Assembly: GCF_963678185.1 (NCBI RefSeq)
Contig: NZ_OY782757.1
Location: forward strand, 2,346,001 to 2,410,000
Reading direction: 5' to 3'
DNA from: an uncultured Tolumonas sp.
Lineage (GTDB): Bacteria > Pseudomonadota > Gammaproteobacteria > Enterobacterales > Aeromonadaceae
Length of the DNA: 64,000 nucleotides
A program made the position numbers and the translations under genes. The notes below the pieces were generated by a model. It did no database searches. It was not told the DNA's origin and saw only the letters and a list, made by a program, of their open reading frames with translations. Of this stretch, positions 51,585 through 61,445 are shown piece after piece (within the stretch, counting starts at the first letter, position 1; each line of letters opens with the position of its first letter).

Positions 51585-53351
51585 ATGAATATCCTGATGG
51601 CCCTCTCCCAGTTAGAAGTAACTGGTGCGGAAGTGTATGCCACCACTATCGGTGACAAACTGATCGAAAAAAGCCATCGGGTCTTTTTCGTTTCCGACAC
51701 GCTGACTAAACCCACACAGGGCACTTTTTTTAAGCTGCGTTTTAATAAACGCAGTATTCCGCGCCGCTTCTGGCATGTGGCCTATCTGATTTGGCTGATA
51801 AAAAAACACAACATCCAACTGGTACACGCGCATAGCCGCGCTTCCGGTTGGAGCAGTTATATCGCCTGTAAACTCACCGGCACGCCGATGATCACTACCG
51901 TACACGGCCGTCAGCCCGTACATGCCTCACGCAAAGCATTTCATGCGTTAGGTTATGCTGCAGTTGCCGTATGTGAAGATATCAAGCAACAGTTGATTGA
52001 TTCATTAGGCGTTTCCGCCGACCAGATCCATGTCATTCGTAACGGAATAGAAACGGAAAAATTCACCGCCATTGCACCACCACACAACGACAAACCACTG
52101 ATCATCATTGTCGGCCGTCTAACGGGCCCAAAAGGTGATGTCTGTTACCGTTTGCTTGATGAGGTGATCGATCTGAATCGTTACCGAGTGCAAGTGATCA
52201 GTGGCAGCCAGGTCACCGAGCGTTTCCAACGCTTTCAAAACAGCGTCGAATTTGTCGGTTACGTACAAGACATTCCAGCCCGTATGCAACAGGCTGATCT
52301 GGTGATCGGTGCTGGCCGTGTGGCAATGGAATCACTGCTGTGTGGCCGCCCAACCCTGGCGATTGGTGAAGCCAAAGCGATCGGGGTCATTACGCAAGAC
52401 AATTTGCCGCAGGCGCTAGCTAGCAACTTTGGCGACATAGGCCCGAAAGACCTCGATATCGATTTTCCAGCACTTATCGATGAAATTGAAAGTGGCATTG
52501 CATTACAGCAAACCGATAACCATGTAAGACAACAGATCCAGCAGGAATATGATCTGAATCGTATTGTCACCAAGCTGGAGCAGGTGTATCAGGATGCTTA
52601 CATCTACACTCACCAGCGTGAAGTGCCGGTCATTATGTACCACCGTTTTATCCAACACGATTCCGAAAAAGGTGTGCACGGCACCTGGTTACCCGTCAGC
52701 ATGCTGGAAAAACATTTCAAACTGCTAAAATGGCTCGGTTATGAAACACTGACTTTTCAGGATCTGGCAGAGCATGGTTTTATTCACCGTCTGCAACCGG
52801 ATAAAAAATTCATTATCATTACTGTGGACGATGGTTATCGCGATAATCTCACCCTATTGTTGCCGTTGCTGAAAAAATACAATTTCAAAGCCGTCATCTA
52901 TGCCGTCAGTGGTGAAAACCATAATCGCTGGGACGTCGATGTCACCGAAAACCCAGATCGCCCGGTGCCGCTGATGACGCCAGATGAGTTAAAACAAATG
53001 GCTAACAGCGGTTATGTCGAAATCGGCGGCCATACACTGACACACCCACGCCTCAGCAAATTAACCGCAACCGAACAGCACCATCAAATTGTTGAAAATA
53101 AAAAAGTGCTGGAGCAACTACTCGGAAAAACATTAATTTCATTTGCTTATCCTTATGGTGATTATAACGAGCAGAGTAAAAATTTAGTTGCTGAAGCGGG
53201 TTATCCTTTTGCCGTAGCTACCAACTCTGGTCCATTAGCTATACACCAAGATAATCTGGCCATTCGCCGGATTGCGATTTTCCCGAAAACCGATGCTTTT
53301 GGTTTATGGCGAAAAATTCGCGGTAATTATGTTTTTAGAAAATTTAATTGA
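51585..53351 (+). CDS. wahA: Bifunctional LPS-core glycosyltransferase / NodB-type deacetylase (WahA-like)
   Basis: A 588-residue fusion. Residues 1 to about 340 form a GT4-type glycosyltransferase: LVHAHSRASGW, VHVIRNGI-type GTPB start (IHVIRNGIETEKF), IIIVGRLTGPKGD and GAGRVAMESLLCGRPTLAIG. Residues of about 350-588 form a carbohydrate esterase 4 (NodB) domain: the catalytic Asp415-Asp416 in TVDDGYRDN, metal ligands His483 and His487 in GGHTLTH and SFAYPYGDYNEQ. In Aeromonas hydrophila a protein of this layout, WahA, adds N-acetylglucosamine to the core and removes the acetyl group, giving glucosamine. The same job here is a strong inference. It lies 46 bp after hldD. Confidence 0.85.
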   Translation: MNILMALSQLEVTGAEVYATTIGDKLIEKSHRVFFVSDTLTKPTQGTFFKLRFNKRSIPRRFWHVAYLIWLIKKHNIQLVHAHSRASGWSSYIACKLTGTPMITTVHGRQPVHASRKAFHALGYAAVAVCEDIKQQLIDSLGVSADQIHVIRNGIETEKFTAIAPPHNDKPLIIIVGRLTGPKGDVCYRLLDEVIDLNRYRVQVISGSQVTERFQRFQNSVEFVGYVQDIPARMQQADLVIGAGRVAMESLLCGRPTLAIGEAKAIGVITQDNLPQALASNFGDIGPKDLDIDFPALIDEIESGIALQQTDNHVRQQIQQEYDLNRIVTKLEQVYQDAYIYTHQREVPVIMYHRFIQHDSEKGVHGTWLPVSMLEKHFKLLKWLGYETLTFQDLAEHGFIHRLQPDKKFIIITVDDGYRDNLTLLLPLLKKYNFKAVIYAVSGENHNRWDVDVTENPDRPVPLMTPDELKQMANSGYVEIGGHTLTHPRLSKLTATEQHHQIVENKKVLEQLLGKTLISFAYPYGDYNEQSKNLVAEAGYPFAVATNSGPLAIHQDNLAIRRIAIFPKTDAFGLWRKIRGNYVFRKFN

Positions 53352-53363
53352 GAGTATCTGGTT

Positions 53364-54701
53364 TTGCTGACGATCAAAAAAAATACACTGATTGATAGAA
53401 GTTCGTTGTGTCGTTTTTTATATAGCGATCACCTTGGGATGTTTATTTTTATAAACATCCTTTCATTTTCGCTATTCAAAGAATCTATTCAACTAATTGC
53501 TGATATTTCACAAACTATTATTGTTTCTTTTACATTATTAATAATAGTCTTAGAGTGGCGTTTCTTTATCAAGAATTTTATATTCAGGATGCTATTGCTG
53601 GCATTGATCGCCCAAATATTGAGTTGGATATCATCAAAATATTATATCCCAGATTTAGCATCTCCCGTTCCAGTGCTGAAATCTCTAGCATATCTGTTTT
53701 TCTTTTTTTGTGTGGCTTTCTGGCTAAAAGGCAATGAGAAAAGAGCAAATTTGGTTTTGTTTGCATTCACTCTAGGCGTCATATTTACTTTTGCCTATCA
53801 TTCTTCTGTATTATCTGAAACAAAAAACGGACTCAATGGGGTCAGAGTTAACTTTCATTACCGGAATGCTCAGTACGGAGCATTAATTACCGGTGCTTGT
53901 TTTATTTTTTATGTCATCTATACATTATTTCATAAACATCTTCTTTCGCCCATAAGACTGACTTTTTGTGTCGCAATGATACTTTTGTTTGGCTTATTTT
54001 CTATTATCTTGCAATCCAGGCAATCTTGGTTGGCCATAACTATTTCACTTATGGCATTTTTTATTTTTGCTTTGCTAGATAAAAAGCAGTTCTTTGTTAA
54101 AAAGATTCTACGCGGTTCTGTTATTTTTATTGCACTGTTCTTTTTTCTTTATCAAGTTCCCTTTGTACGGCAGCGTATCCTAGTTGGGTTTGTTCATGCT
54201 AGTGATTTGCATGCCATGCTAACCTTTCATTGGCAGGAGGTAAAAGATTTCAGCATTGGCGTCAGATTGAAATCATGGATGGAGGCAGGAAAATGGATCC
54301 AGGCTCATCCATTTTTTGGCACCGGATTTGGCAGTCAAACATATGTCATCACGACATCTCATACATTGCCAGATTATATAACCAGAGAGTTTAGGCACTT
54401 ACATAATTCCAATATTGAAACCCTTGTTTCTTGGGGCATACTGGGCTTTTTCACTCTCTATGTATCCTGGATTTACATCCTGAAGAAAGTCGTTAGCTCA
54501 GACTCATCGTCTTTTTATACGAAAGCTCTTTGTGTTTCCTTCTTCATTTATTGGATTATTATCAACAACTTTGAATCTTTCTTTTATTACAGAGCCGGTC
54601 AATGGGTATTCAGTGTTTTCGTTGGTGTCCTCTATTCTGTAATACTACAGAAAGAATATAGTGCTTATTTAGAGGCTCGAAATGAAAATATTCGTTATTA
54701 G
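53364..54701 (+). CDS. waaL: O-antigen ligase (WaaL/Wzy-C family)
   Basis: A 445-residue protein with about 11-12 membrane segments. The Wzy-C/WaaL signature is visible: a large periplasmic loop with SWMEAGKWIQAHPFFGTGFG, then HLHNSNIETLVSWGILGFF, carrying the conserved His. WaaL attaches O-polysaccharide to the lipid A-core in the periplasm. The start is a TTG at 53364, 13 bp after the previous stop codon. An ATG at residue 26 would remove part of the first membrane-proximal segment. The gene is notably AT-rich with many A/T-ending codons, unlike its neighbours, which suggests later acquisition. A polymerase (Wzy) is possible; the core-gene context favours a ligase. Confidence 0.8.
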   Translation: MLTIKKNTLIDRSSLCRFLYSDHLGMFIFINILSFSLFKESIQLIADISQTIIVSFTLLIIVLEWRFFIKNFIFRMLLLALIAQILSWISSKYYIPDLASPVPVLKSLAYLFFFFCVAFWLKGNEKRANLVLFAFTLGVIFTFAYHSSVLSETKNGLNGVRVNFHYRNAQYGALITGACFIFYVIYTLFHKHLLSPIRLTFCVAMILLFGLFSIILQSRQSWLAITISLMAFFIFALLDKKQFFVKKILRGSVIFIALFFFLYQVPFVRQRILVGFVHASDLHAMLTFHWQEVKDFSIGVRLKSWMEAGKWIQAHPFFGTGFGSQTYVITTSHTLPDYITREFRHLHNSNIETLVSWGILGFFTLYVSWIYILKKVVSSDSSSFYTKALCVSFFIYWIIINNFESFFYYRAGQWVFSVFVGVLYSVILQKEYSAYLEARNENIRY

Positions 54702-55404
54702 TTTAACCTCTGCGACTGAACGACGAAAACGCGTCCAGAGAGTCATGGATGAAATGCACATCCATTTTGAATTTTTTGATGCTATTAATGGGTTCAATGG
54801 TCTACCGGAACGACTTGCAAGCCTTCCAGATGATTTTCATCGTAATATTTTCAGAAGCCGTCCCTTGACACCGGGAGAAAAAGGCTGCTATGCCAGTCAT
54901 TATTTGCTCTGGGAAAAGTGTCTGGAACTGAATGAGCCAATGTTAATACTCGAGGATGATTTTCTTCCTACTCAGTATTTTTCTGATGTGCTTGCCACAC
55001 TTGATAGCGTACATAATAAATATGAGTACATTAAGGTCGAACCGCAGATTAGTACGGCAACACCTCGGGAGATAATTAATAACGCCCAAATCGTTTTCTG
55101 GCATAACAACTCATGCTGGACAACAGGCTACAGCATCTCTCCGCAAGGAGCAAAACGATTATTACAACACAGTAAACGCTGGTTATGCTCTGTAGATAAT
55201 TATATCGGTGAATCTTATCGTACCGGTCTCTTATGTACAGGCATTATCCCTTATGCCATATACAGTCCGCGTGACATGGGAAGTGATATTCAAAATCGGG
55301 TACCGCTAAAAAAAGTCCCGCTTCCCTTTAAATTGACGAGAGAACTGTACCGTTTCTACCGGTTTATGAGAATGCTTGTATGGAATATCAAAAATCAACG
55401 TTAG
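54682..55404 (+). CDS. Family 25 glycosyltransferase (LPS)
   Basis: A 240-residue cytoplasmic glycosyltransferase of family GT25, which includes LgtB/LpsA-type galactosyl- and glucosyltransferases of LPS and LOS. Visible motifs are IFVISLTSATERRKRVQ at the start, LTPGEKGCYASHYLLWEKC and the acidic ILEDDF. The later segment WTTGYSISPQGAKRLL is also typical. It starts 20 bp inside waaL with AGAGG upstream and overlaps the next gene by 25 bp, so the three AT-rich genes are coupled. Confidence 0.85.
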   Translation: MKIFVISLTSATERRKRVQRVMDEMHIHFEFFDAINGFNGLPERLASLPDDFHRNIFRSRPLTPGEKGCYASHYLLWEKCLELNEPMLILEDDFLPTQYFSDVLATLDSVHNKYEYIKVEPQISTATPREIINNAQIVFWHNNSCWTTGYSISPQGAKRLLQHSKRWLCSVDNYIGESYRTGLLCTGIIPYAIYSPRDMGSDIQNRVPLKKVPLPFKLTRELYRFYRFMRMLVWNIKNQR

Positions 55405-56102
55405 CCATGGATAATTATTCTGAAAAAAAAATACACGCGATCTGGCTGGGAGAAAAATTACCCTTACTAGCGCATGTGTGCATTGATGACTGGAGAAAGC
55501 AAGGCTACGACTATAAACTGTGGTTAGATAGTGATCTCCAAATAAAAGCGTGGATAAACAACTGTACTTTTGCCAGAAAGTGCTATGAAAAAGGACTGTT
55601 TGCTTTTGTCACCGATTATTTACGCCTTAAAATCTTGTCGGAAGAGGGTGGATTTTATCTTGATACCGATGTCACCATAAATACCGATCCGTTCCCGTTG
55701 TTTCAGAACATTGATTTCTGCGTCGGCTATGAAGAAGGTGAGCGTCTAGGTACAGCCGCCATCTATGCCCGAAGAAACTCTGAAGTGCTGGCTGCTCTAG
55801 TCAGGTTTTACGAAAAAGACATCATGACGTCTCCTCTCTATATGGGACCAGAGATTATGACCTGGCTTGTGACAGAACAGAGTCCGCATGTTTCTGATCG
55901 TATTTTACTGGCACCTCAGCACTTTTTTTATAGTTATCAGTGTGAGTCCATCCATTTTTCTCCGCCACAAAAACGATATGTGACACACTGGTTTCAACAC
56001 AGCTGGAAAGACGCCAAGCATCTTGTTTTTCTGAAAGCAAAAGGAAAAGGTCTTGCGGGTTACTTATATGAGTGGCAAAAAGAATTTTTCAAATTTAGGT
56101 AA
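55380..56102 (+). CDS. Glycosyltransferase with DXD sugar-binding region (GT32-like)
   Basis: A 240-residue protein. KKIHAIWLGEKLP starts the fold, then the donor-binding region LFAFVTDYLRLKILSEEGGFYLDTDV, with the D-x-D metal site. This is the pattern of family GT32 and related capsule/LPS transferases. The donor and acceptor are unknown. The frame used begins 25 bp inside the GT25 gene; the ATG at 55407, just after that gene's stop codon, is an equally possible start because neither has a good ribosome site. AT-rich like its two neighbours. Confidence 0.8.
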   Translation: MEYQKSTLAMDNYSEKKIHAIWLGEKLPLLAHVCIDDWRKQGYDYKLWLDSDLQIKAWINNCTFARKCYEKGLFAFVTDYLRLKILSEEGGFYLDTDVTINTDPFPLFQNIDFCVGYEEGERLGTAAIYARRNSEVLAALVRFYEKDIMTSPLYMGPEIMTWLVTEQSPHVSDRILLAPQHFFYSYQCESIHFSPPQKRYVTHWFQHSWKDAKHLVFLKAKGKGLAGYLYEWQKEFFKFR

Positions 56103-56162
56103 ACAGAGATTATCAGTGAAATCCTCTTGGCTGATGACCAGTATTTCGGAATCTTTAGGTAC

Positions 56163-57188
56163 ATGAAAACACTCATTATCGGCCCATCCTGGGTCGGCGA
56201 TATGGTGATGTCGCAAAGTCTCTATATCACCTTAAAAAAGCAGCAACCCGATATAGAACTCCACGTCATGGCACCACGCTGGTGTCTACCTTTGCTGGCC
56301 CGTATGCCACAGATCGATCAAGCCATCGAAATGCCGCTAAGCCATGGAGATTTCAAATTAACGGCTCGCTGGAGACTGGGGCGAGAGCTTAAAAAAAACC
56401 AGTATACTCAGTCCATTGTTTTACCCAATTCACTGAAATCGGCTCTGATCCCTCTCTTTGCTCAAATACCTAAACGTACTGGCTGGAAAGGCGAAAGTCG
56501 GTATGGTTTGCTGAACGACTTACGGAATAATAAAAAAGCATTCCCGTTGATGGTGCAACGTTACATCGCGTTGGCATTTGCTCGCCAGAAAATGCACTCC
56601 GAAAAAGATATCCTAGAGATCCCTTATCCCACATTACAGGTCGATAAAGCGCAGCAACAAGCTGCAATGTCTCGGTTAAACGTTAACTTGGATAAACCAG
56701 TCCTGGGCCTCTGCCCCGGTGCTGAATTTGGGCCATCAAAACGCTGGCCAGAAGAGCATTATGCAGCGATAGCAAACCAATGGATTGCCGACGGCGGCGA
56801 GGTGTGGATATTTGGCTCTCAAAAAGATCAGCCGGTAGCCAATACTATTCGACAATATCTGCCCGAAGAGCTGCAAACGCATTGTCATTTATTAGCTGGA
56901 AATACCAGTCTGACCGAAGCCATTGATCTCTTGGCTGCTTGTACAAAAGTGGTGAGTAATGACTCTGGTCTGATGCATATTGCCGCGGCAGTGAACACAC
57001 CGCTAGTTGCCGTTTATGGCTCTACCTCTCCAGGTTACACACCGCCGCTCAGCCAAAAGGTACAGATAGTACATACCGATATTGAGTGCCGACCTTGTTT
57101 TAAACGGGAATGTCCATACGGCCATCTTAAATGTCTGAAAGAACTACATCCCAATCAAGTTTGGCAAGCATTATCGGCGCTTAAATAG
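56163..57188 (+). CDS. waaF: ADP-heptose:LPS heptosyltransferase II
   Basis: WaaF adds the second heptose to the LPS inner core. The chosen start gives 341 residues (E. coli 348). MKTLIIGPSWVGDMVMSQSLY is nearly the E. coli N-terminus, so the ATG at 56163 is used rather than the upstream TTG. Further agreement: VLPNSLKSALIPLFA, RTGWKGESRYGLLND, PGAEFGPSKRWPEEHYA and VSNDSGLMHIAAA, typical of family GT9. AGGT lies about 7 nt upstream. Base composition returns to that of the surrounding chromosome here. Confidence 0.95.
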   Translation: MKTLIIGPSWVGDMVMSQSLYITLKKQQPDIELHVMAPRWCLPLLARMPQIDQAIEMPLSHGDFKLTARWRLGRELKKNQYTQSIVLPNSLKSALIPLFAQIPKRTGWKGESRYGLLNDLRNNKKAFPLMVQRYIALAFARQKMHSEKDILEIPYPTLQVDKAQQQAAMSRLNVNLDKPVLGLCPGAEFGPSKRWPEEHYAAIANQWIADGGEVWIFGSQKDQPVANTIRQYLPEELQTHCHLLAGNTSLTEAIDLLAACTKVVSNDSGLMHIAAAVNTPLVAVYGSTSPGYTPPLSQKVQIVHTDIECRPCFKRECPYGHLKCLKELHPNQVWQALSALK

Positions 57189-57197
57189 ATCATTGAA

Positions 57198-57239
57198 CGG
57201 ATAACGATAGGTGCAATTTACTCAAGCCTTTGTTATCCG
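57198..57239. repeat. Inverted repeat at the 3' junction of waaF and the convergent GT9 gene
   Basis: CGGATAAC (57198-57205) and GTTATCCG (57232-57239) are exact inverted copies; an inner AGG/CCT pair may extend the stem. It spans the stop codon of the minus-strand gene. No T-run is present, so termination is only a possibility. Confidence 0.4.
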
Positions 57240-58331
57240 GCATTGTTTATCAATCAATGCACTAACAACTGGAATAACATGTTGCGGTGTCAATTGACGG
57301 AACAGTTCCTGATCAGATCCATCTCGTTGTAATGTCGGTAACAGTTGCTGTTTTTGCTGTTCACCCAACACATCCCATACATCGATTGCTTGAAAACGTG
57401 GATGGTTAAGCGGATTGGCGATGTTCTTGGCTCCTTTCGGTGCCACTATAGTCAGTAATGGGATATCCAGTGCCTGTGCAATATGCCGAGGGCCGGTGTC
57501 GTTACCCAAAAATAATTGGCAATGACTCAGTAATCCGGCTAATTCCCGGATAGAAGCCGTATCAATGTGATCAAATACCATTGCTTGTAAATGTGTGGGT
57601 AATAAGTGACGTAATTGATAGTTATAGTCTCGCTCATTCGGTGCTGCATACACCAAAATCTGAGCACAGTACTGTTCAATCAGCCATTGAGCTAATTGGG
57701 CAAAATAATCGATAGGCCAGCGTTTATAGCTCCCCAAGGAATTAACACCTAATGCAATCAGTGGACGTTGCAGGTCAATGCCGGCAGCTGATAATGTTTT
57801 CTTAGCCAGCACCTTTTCAATATCTGACAACCAGAGATGATAATTACGATCTTCTTTCGCCAGCTTAAGCGGTTTCAATAATGAAAACCGATCATCCAGC
57901 ATAGAACAATTACCTTGATGTTCGGTATCCAAACCAAAACGAACAACCCTGTTATGTCCTAACCGCCATGGAAAAGAATCAAAGCCAATGCGCGTCTTAA
58001 CACCACTGAACAAACAGGTCAGTAATCCAATCATTTGTCCCTGGCTATTAATGACGACATCATAGTGCTGCTGACGTAATTGCATCATCAAGCGCCAGAG
58101 ATAACGCCAGTTATTGCGCTGTGATTTATCAATGACGATCAACTTATCAATATAGGGATCACCTTGTGCCATTCCAGCACAATAATCCATCACCAGATAA
58201 TGCACTTCGCTGGTTGGATCATTCTTCTTTAAATTATCGCACAGTGCCGTAGATACCAATACATCACCGATTTGTTTGGTCTGCACTACCAAATATCTCA
58301 CAACACTTGATCCCTTTACTGCGGTTTTCAT
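57222..58331 (-). CDS. GT9 family glycosyltransferase (heptosyltransferase-like)
   Basis: About 369 residues of the ADP-heptose transferase family GT9. The N-terminal YLVVQTKQIGDVLVSTALCDNL and the later GVNSLGSYKRWPIDYFAQLA and LFLGNDTGPRHIAQALDIP are the acceptor and ADP-heptose regions of this family. The N-terminal motif resembles WaaQ (heptosyltransferase III), but the exact linkage cannot be assigned. The ATG at 58331 is used; a TTG at 58343 is in frame upstream. It is divergent from the next GT9 gene with about 200 bp between the start codons. Confidence 0.85.
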   Translation of the reverse strand: MKTAVKGSSVVRYLVVQTKQIGDVLVSTALCDNLKKNDPTSEVHYLVMDYCAGMAQGDPYIDKLIVIDKSQRNNWRYLWRLMMQLRQQHYDVVINSQGQMIGLLTCLFSGVKTRIGFDSFPWRLGHNRVVRFGLDTEHQGNCSMLDDRFSLLKPLKLAKEDRNYHLWLSDIEKVLAKKTLSAAGIDLQRPLIALGVNSLGSYKRWPIDYFAQLAQWLIEQYCAQILVYAAPNERDYNYQLRHLLPTHLQAMVFDHIDTASIRELAGLLSHCQLFLGNDTGPRHIAQALDIPLLTIVAPKGAKNIANPLNHPRFQAIDVWDVLGEQQKQQLLPTLQRDGSDQELFRQLTPQHVIPVVSALIDKQCRITKA

Positions 58332-58533
58332 AAAAAACACCAATGCACATTAAGTAACGATTGTGCCATGTTTATTTAAAAATGTGCCTCCTCGGTAGAC
58401 TAAAGATAAGAAAAAACAGAGGTGAATCACGCAGATATCTTTTACAGAGAAGTGTTTCATATCTGGTTTGTTGTTTTACAATTTTTGTCGTGATCCGCAT
58501 AATACCGCCATCGCTAATTTGTTCAGTCCAACC

Positions 58534-59604
58534 ATGCCTCTTTTTTCTGTGCCACCGAAAACCCTGTGCCTGATCCGTCTTTCTGCCATTGGCGACTGTG
58601 TTCATGCTGTTGCGATGGTGCAAGCCATCCAACGTCAATGGCCTGAAACACGAATAGTCTGGATCATGGGCAAATTAGAAGCGCAATTGCTAGGCGATCT
58701 ACCTGGTATTAACGTGATCCCTTTTGATAAAAAAGCAGGGTTTCATGGATATTGGCAAATCTGGCGCCAACTACGACATATCCGGTTTGATGCCTTATTG
58801 CATATGCAAAGTGCTTTGCGCGCCAGTTTATTGCGATTGGGGATCAGAGCCAAAACCGTGTTAGGTTTTGATCAACAACGTGCAGGTGATGGCCAGCAAT
58901 ATTTCACTAATTGCAAAGTGAAATCGCCTGAATCCCCTCATGTGCTTGATGGTTTTATGGCTTTTGCACAAGAGCTGGGTATTCGTGATCTGACACCTAA
59001 ATGGTTTATCCCTACCTCAGACATCGACGACGATTGGGCTCGAAAACAAATTAATGGCAAGCCAACCCTGCTGATTAGCCCTGCGGCAAGTAAAGCATTT
59101 AAAAACTGGACGACTGCCGGTTATGCCGCACTTGTAGACCATGCAGCCAACAAAGGCCTGCAAGTTTTCTTGTGCGGTGGGCCAAGTGCAGCCGAACAAG
59201 TCATGGCGCAAGAAATAATCAGCCAATGCCAAAATACACCGCGTAATTTGATTGGAAAAACCAATCTAAAACAGCTAATGGCACTAATAAAGCAATCTCA
59301 TCTGGTCTTAGCACCCGATACTGGCCCCACACATATGGCAACCGCAGCAGGGGTACCAGTGCTTGGTTTATACGCTCACCATAATCCACAACGTACTGGT
59401 CCTTATCACTGTCGGCAGTATGTTGTCAGTGTTTATGAAAAACTCATCACGCAACAAACCGGCAGATCACTGTCTAAATTGGCTTGGCGTACTCGGCTCA
59501 AAGATGACCAAGCTATGCAACAAATCAGCATTGAACTGGTTAAAGTTGCGTTTGATACACTACTTGGCGATTATCCATTAGCAGAAGAGACCAAGCATGA
59601 CTAA
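58534..59604 (+). CDS. GT9 family glycosyltransferase (heptosyltransferase-like)
   Basis: About 356 residues from the ATG at 58534; an in-frame start 22 codons earlier is less likely because the family fold begins at [20 protein letters not shown]. Other GT9 blocks are [23 protein letters not shown] and [24 protein letters not shown]. It could be heptosyltransferase I (WaaC) of this locus, which otherwise lacks an obvious one, but the sequence is not close enough to E. coli WaaC for me to name it. It overlaps the waaE-like gene by 8 bp. Confidence 0.85.
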   Translation: MPLFSVPPKTLCLIRLSAIGDCVHAVAMVQAIQRQWPETRIVWIMGKLEAQLLGDLPGINVIPFDKKAGFHGYWQIWRQLRHIRFDALLHMQSALRASLLRLGIRAKTVLGFDQQRAGDGQQYFTNCKVKSPESPHVLDGFMAFAQELGIRDLTPKWFIPTSDIDDDWARKQINGKPTLLISPAASKAFKNWTTAGYAALVDHAANKGLQVFLCGGPSAAEQVMAQEIISQCQNTPRNLIGKTNLKQLMALIKQSHLVLAPDTGPTHMATAAGVPVLGLYAHHNPQRTGPYHCRQYVVSVYEKLITQQTGRSLSKLAWRTRLKDDQAMQQISIELVKVAFDTLLGDYPLAEETKHD

Positions 59605-60373
59605 CGCAACAATTGCCGCTGTATTAATTGTCAAAAATGAAGGGGACAATCTGCGTGCCTGTTTACAATCAGTTGTGGGATGGGTGGATGAAATTATTAT
59701 TCTCGACTCTGGCAGCAGTGATAACACCGCAGAAATTGCCGCTGAATTTAATGCCCGCTATGACATAGAGCCAATTTGGCAAGGTTATGGCCGCCAACGC
59801 CAAATGGCTCAGCAACGCGTCACTGCCGATTGGTGCTTCTGGCTAGATGCCGACGAACGAGTCACACCTGAACTACAACAAAGTATCAAAGCCGTCTTGC
59901 AACAGCCAGATCGTAGTACAGCCTATACCATCCCCCGACTGAACTGGGTTTTTGGTCGTTATATTCGCCATTGCGGCTGGTATCCAGATCGCGTGATCCG
60001 TTTATATCCGACCAAATTAACCAGCTACAACGCAGCATTAGTGCATGAAAAAGTAGAGATTACTGCCAGTATGCAGCTTCAGCCTTTACATGGTGATCTG
60101 GTACATATCCCTTACAAAGATTTGGAACATTATCTGGTGAAATCAGCTCGCTATGCAAAAGCATGGGCCGATGGTAGAGAGGCCAAGAGCAAAAGTAGCA
60201 GTTTATTACAAGGTATACTGCATGCTCTTGGCTGCTTTAGCCGGATGTATATCCTTCGGGCTGGTTTTCTCGATGGTAAAGCAGGCTTTTTACTTTCCGT
60301 CTTATCAGCACACTCCACTTTCGTGAAATATGCTGATCTGTGGTTACGTAATCAAAATAAACAGAACAAATAA
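59597..60373 (+). CDS. waaE: LPS-core glycosyltransferase, WaaE type (GT2)
   Basis: A 258-residue family 2 transferase. [20 protein letters not shown] and [17 protein letters not shown] form the nucleotide-binding half, and [15 protein letters not shown] carries the D-x-D metal site. The middle block [22 protein letters not shown] and ALVHEKVE are shared with WaaE/KdtX proteins, which add beta-1,4-glucose to the first heptose in Klebsiella, Serratia and Aeromonas cores. It is coupled to the preceding GT9 gene through an 8-bp overlap and has AGAAGAG upstream. Confidence 0.85.
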   Translation: MTNATIAAVLIVKNEGDNLRACLQSVVGWVDEIIILDSGSSDNTAEIAAEFNARYDIEPIWQGYGRQRQMAQQRVTADWCFWLDADERVTPELQQSIKAVLQQPDRSTAYTIPRLNWVFGRYIRHCGWYPDRVIRLYPTKLTSYNAALVHEKVEITASMQLQPLHGDLVHIPYKDLEHYLVKSARYAKAWADGREAKSKSSSLLQGILHALGCFSRMYILRAGFLDGKAGFLLSVLSAHSTFVKYADLWLRNQNKQNK

Positions 60374-60392
60374 TGTTTACCGCCAGCAGAAG

Positions 60393-61421
60393 TTAATGCA
60401 TCCAGCCACACCACCAAAGTCGGATGGCATCGGCACATTGAGGCATATTCAACAGCCCCATATTCTGTTCACTGAACTCACCTTCTGGCGGAGAAAAAGC
60501 TAGGTGACGCCCTTCGCTATTCAATGGCCGCCAACGCAGAGGTGTCGCAGAACGGCGTTGGGGAAAAAAACCAACCGTTGGAACATCCAGCGCAGAAGCC
60601 ATGTGCAATGGCCCGGTACTCCCAGCAATAAACAATTCTGCATTCGCCAATACCTGAGCAAAACGAACTAAACCATCACGAGAAACATAAACTGTAACTG
60701 GAACACCCATATTTCGTAGCAGTTCTGCTAATTCATTGGTCTTTTCTTCTTCCCCTGGGCCTGCAGTTAACAAAAAATGGCGTTCAGGATGATATTTATA
60801 TAAACAAACAACCAATTCAGCATATTGCGCCACTGATAAATTATTTGCCGACCCACCACTACCGCAATGCACCATAACCCACGATGATGAGGATACGATA
60901 TTTAATGCCTGAGCTGTTTCCAAGCGAACTTGTGACAATAGCTCTCTTGGAAAAACTAAATATGGTGCTTCAGGCTCAACAATATTCCATTGATGATCAG
61001 CTAAAAAAAGACGAATCAGGTCAAGATTGTACTGATATTCTGGCTTTTCTGAGTGAGATCGTCGCTGTATCAAACGGTGATTGTAAAAAAGTTGAGCCAA
61101 CTTCGTTGCGGGAGCCAAACGGTAAGGAATTTTAGCTCGCCATAATAACCAACCAATTCGTCCGGTTGAAAATAGTGTGATAGCCGCGTCAAATTGACCT
61201 TTAATCTGTGTCAATAACAACGTTTGCTGTTCTTTAGATACATTCTTTCCCGGATCAATGATAACGCTATCAATCCAAGGACATAAGTGTGCTAACGGAG
61301 CAGTATAATTAGGAACCAAAGCCGTGATATGACAGTTACAAGACTGCTTTAACATAGCAAAACTGGGCCAAGCCAGCATAAAATCGCCAATCTTATCATT
61401 TCGCACGACCAGTATTCGCAT
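60393..61421 (-). CDS. GT9 family glycosyltransferase (heptosyltransferase-like)
   Basis: About 342 residues. RILVVRNDKIGDFMLAWPSF opens the GT9 fold; VHCGSGGSANNLSVAQYAELV and ELFIAGSTGPLHMASALDVPTVGFF are the later blocks. The HPERHFLL and LRWRPLNS parts are less typical. The ATG at 61421 has an excellent AGGAGC ribosome site 4 nt away, so it is preferred to the ATG at 61442. It lies directly downstream of the rRNA operon terminator on the same strand and is convergent with the waaE-like gene. The acceptor sugar is unknown. Confidence 0.83.
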   Translation of the reverse strand: MRILVVRNDKIGDFMLAWPSFAMLKQSCNCHITALVPNYTAPLAHLCPWIDSVIIDPGKNVSKEQQTLLLTQIKGQFDAAITLFSTGRIGWLLWRAKIPYRLAPATKLAQLFYNHRLIQRRSHSEKPEYQYNLDLIRLFLADHQWNIVEPEAPYLVFPRELLSQVRLETAQALNIVSSSSWVMVHCGSGGSANNLSVAQYAELVVCLYKYHPERHFLLTAGPGEEEKTNELAELLRNMGVPVTVYVSRDGLVRFAQVLANAELFIAGSTGPLHMASALDVPTVGFFPQRRSATPLRWRPLNSEGRHLAFSPPEGEFSEQNMGLLNMPQCADAIRLWWCGWMH

Positions 61422-61445
61422 ATCTGCTCCTGTAGCCCGCATAGC

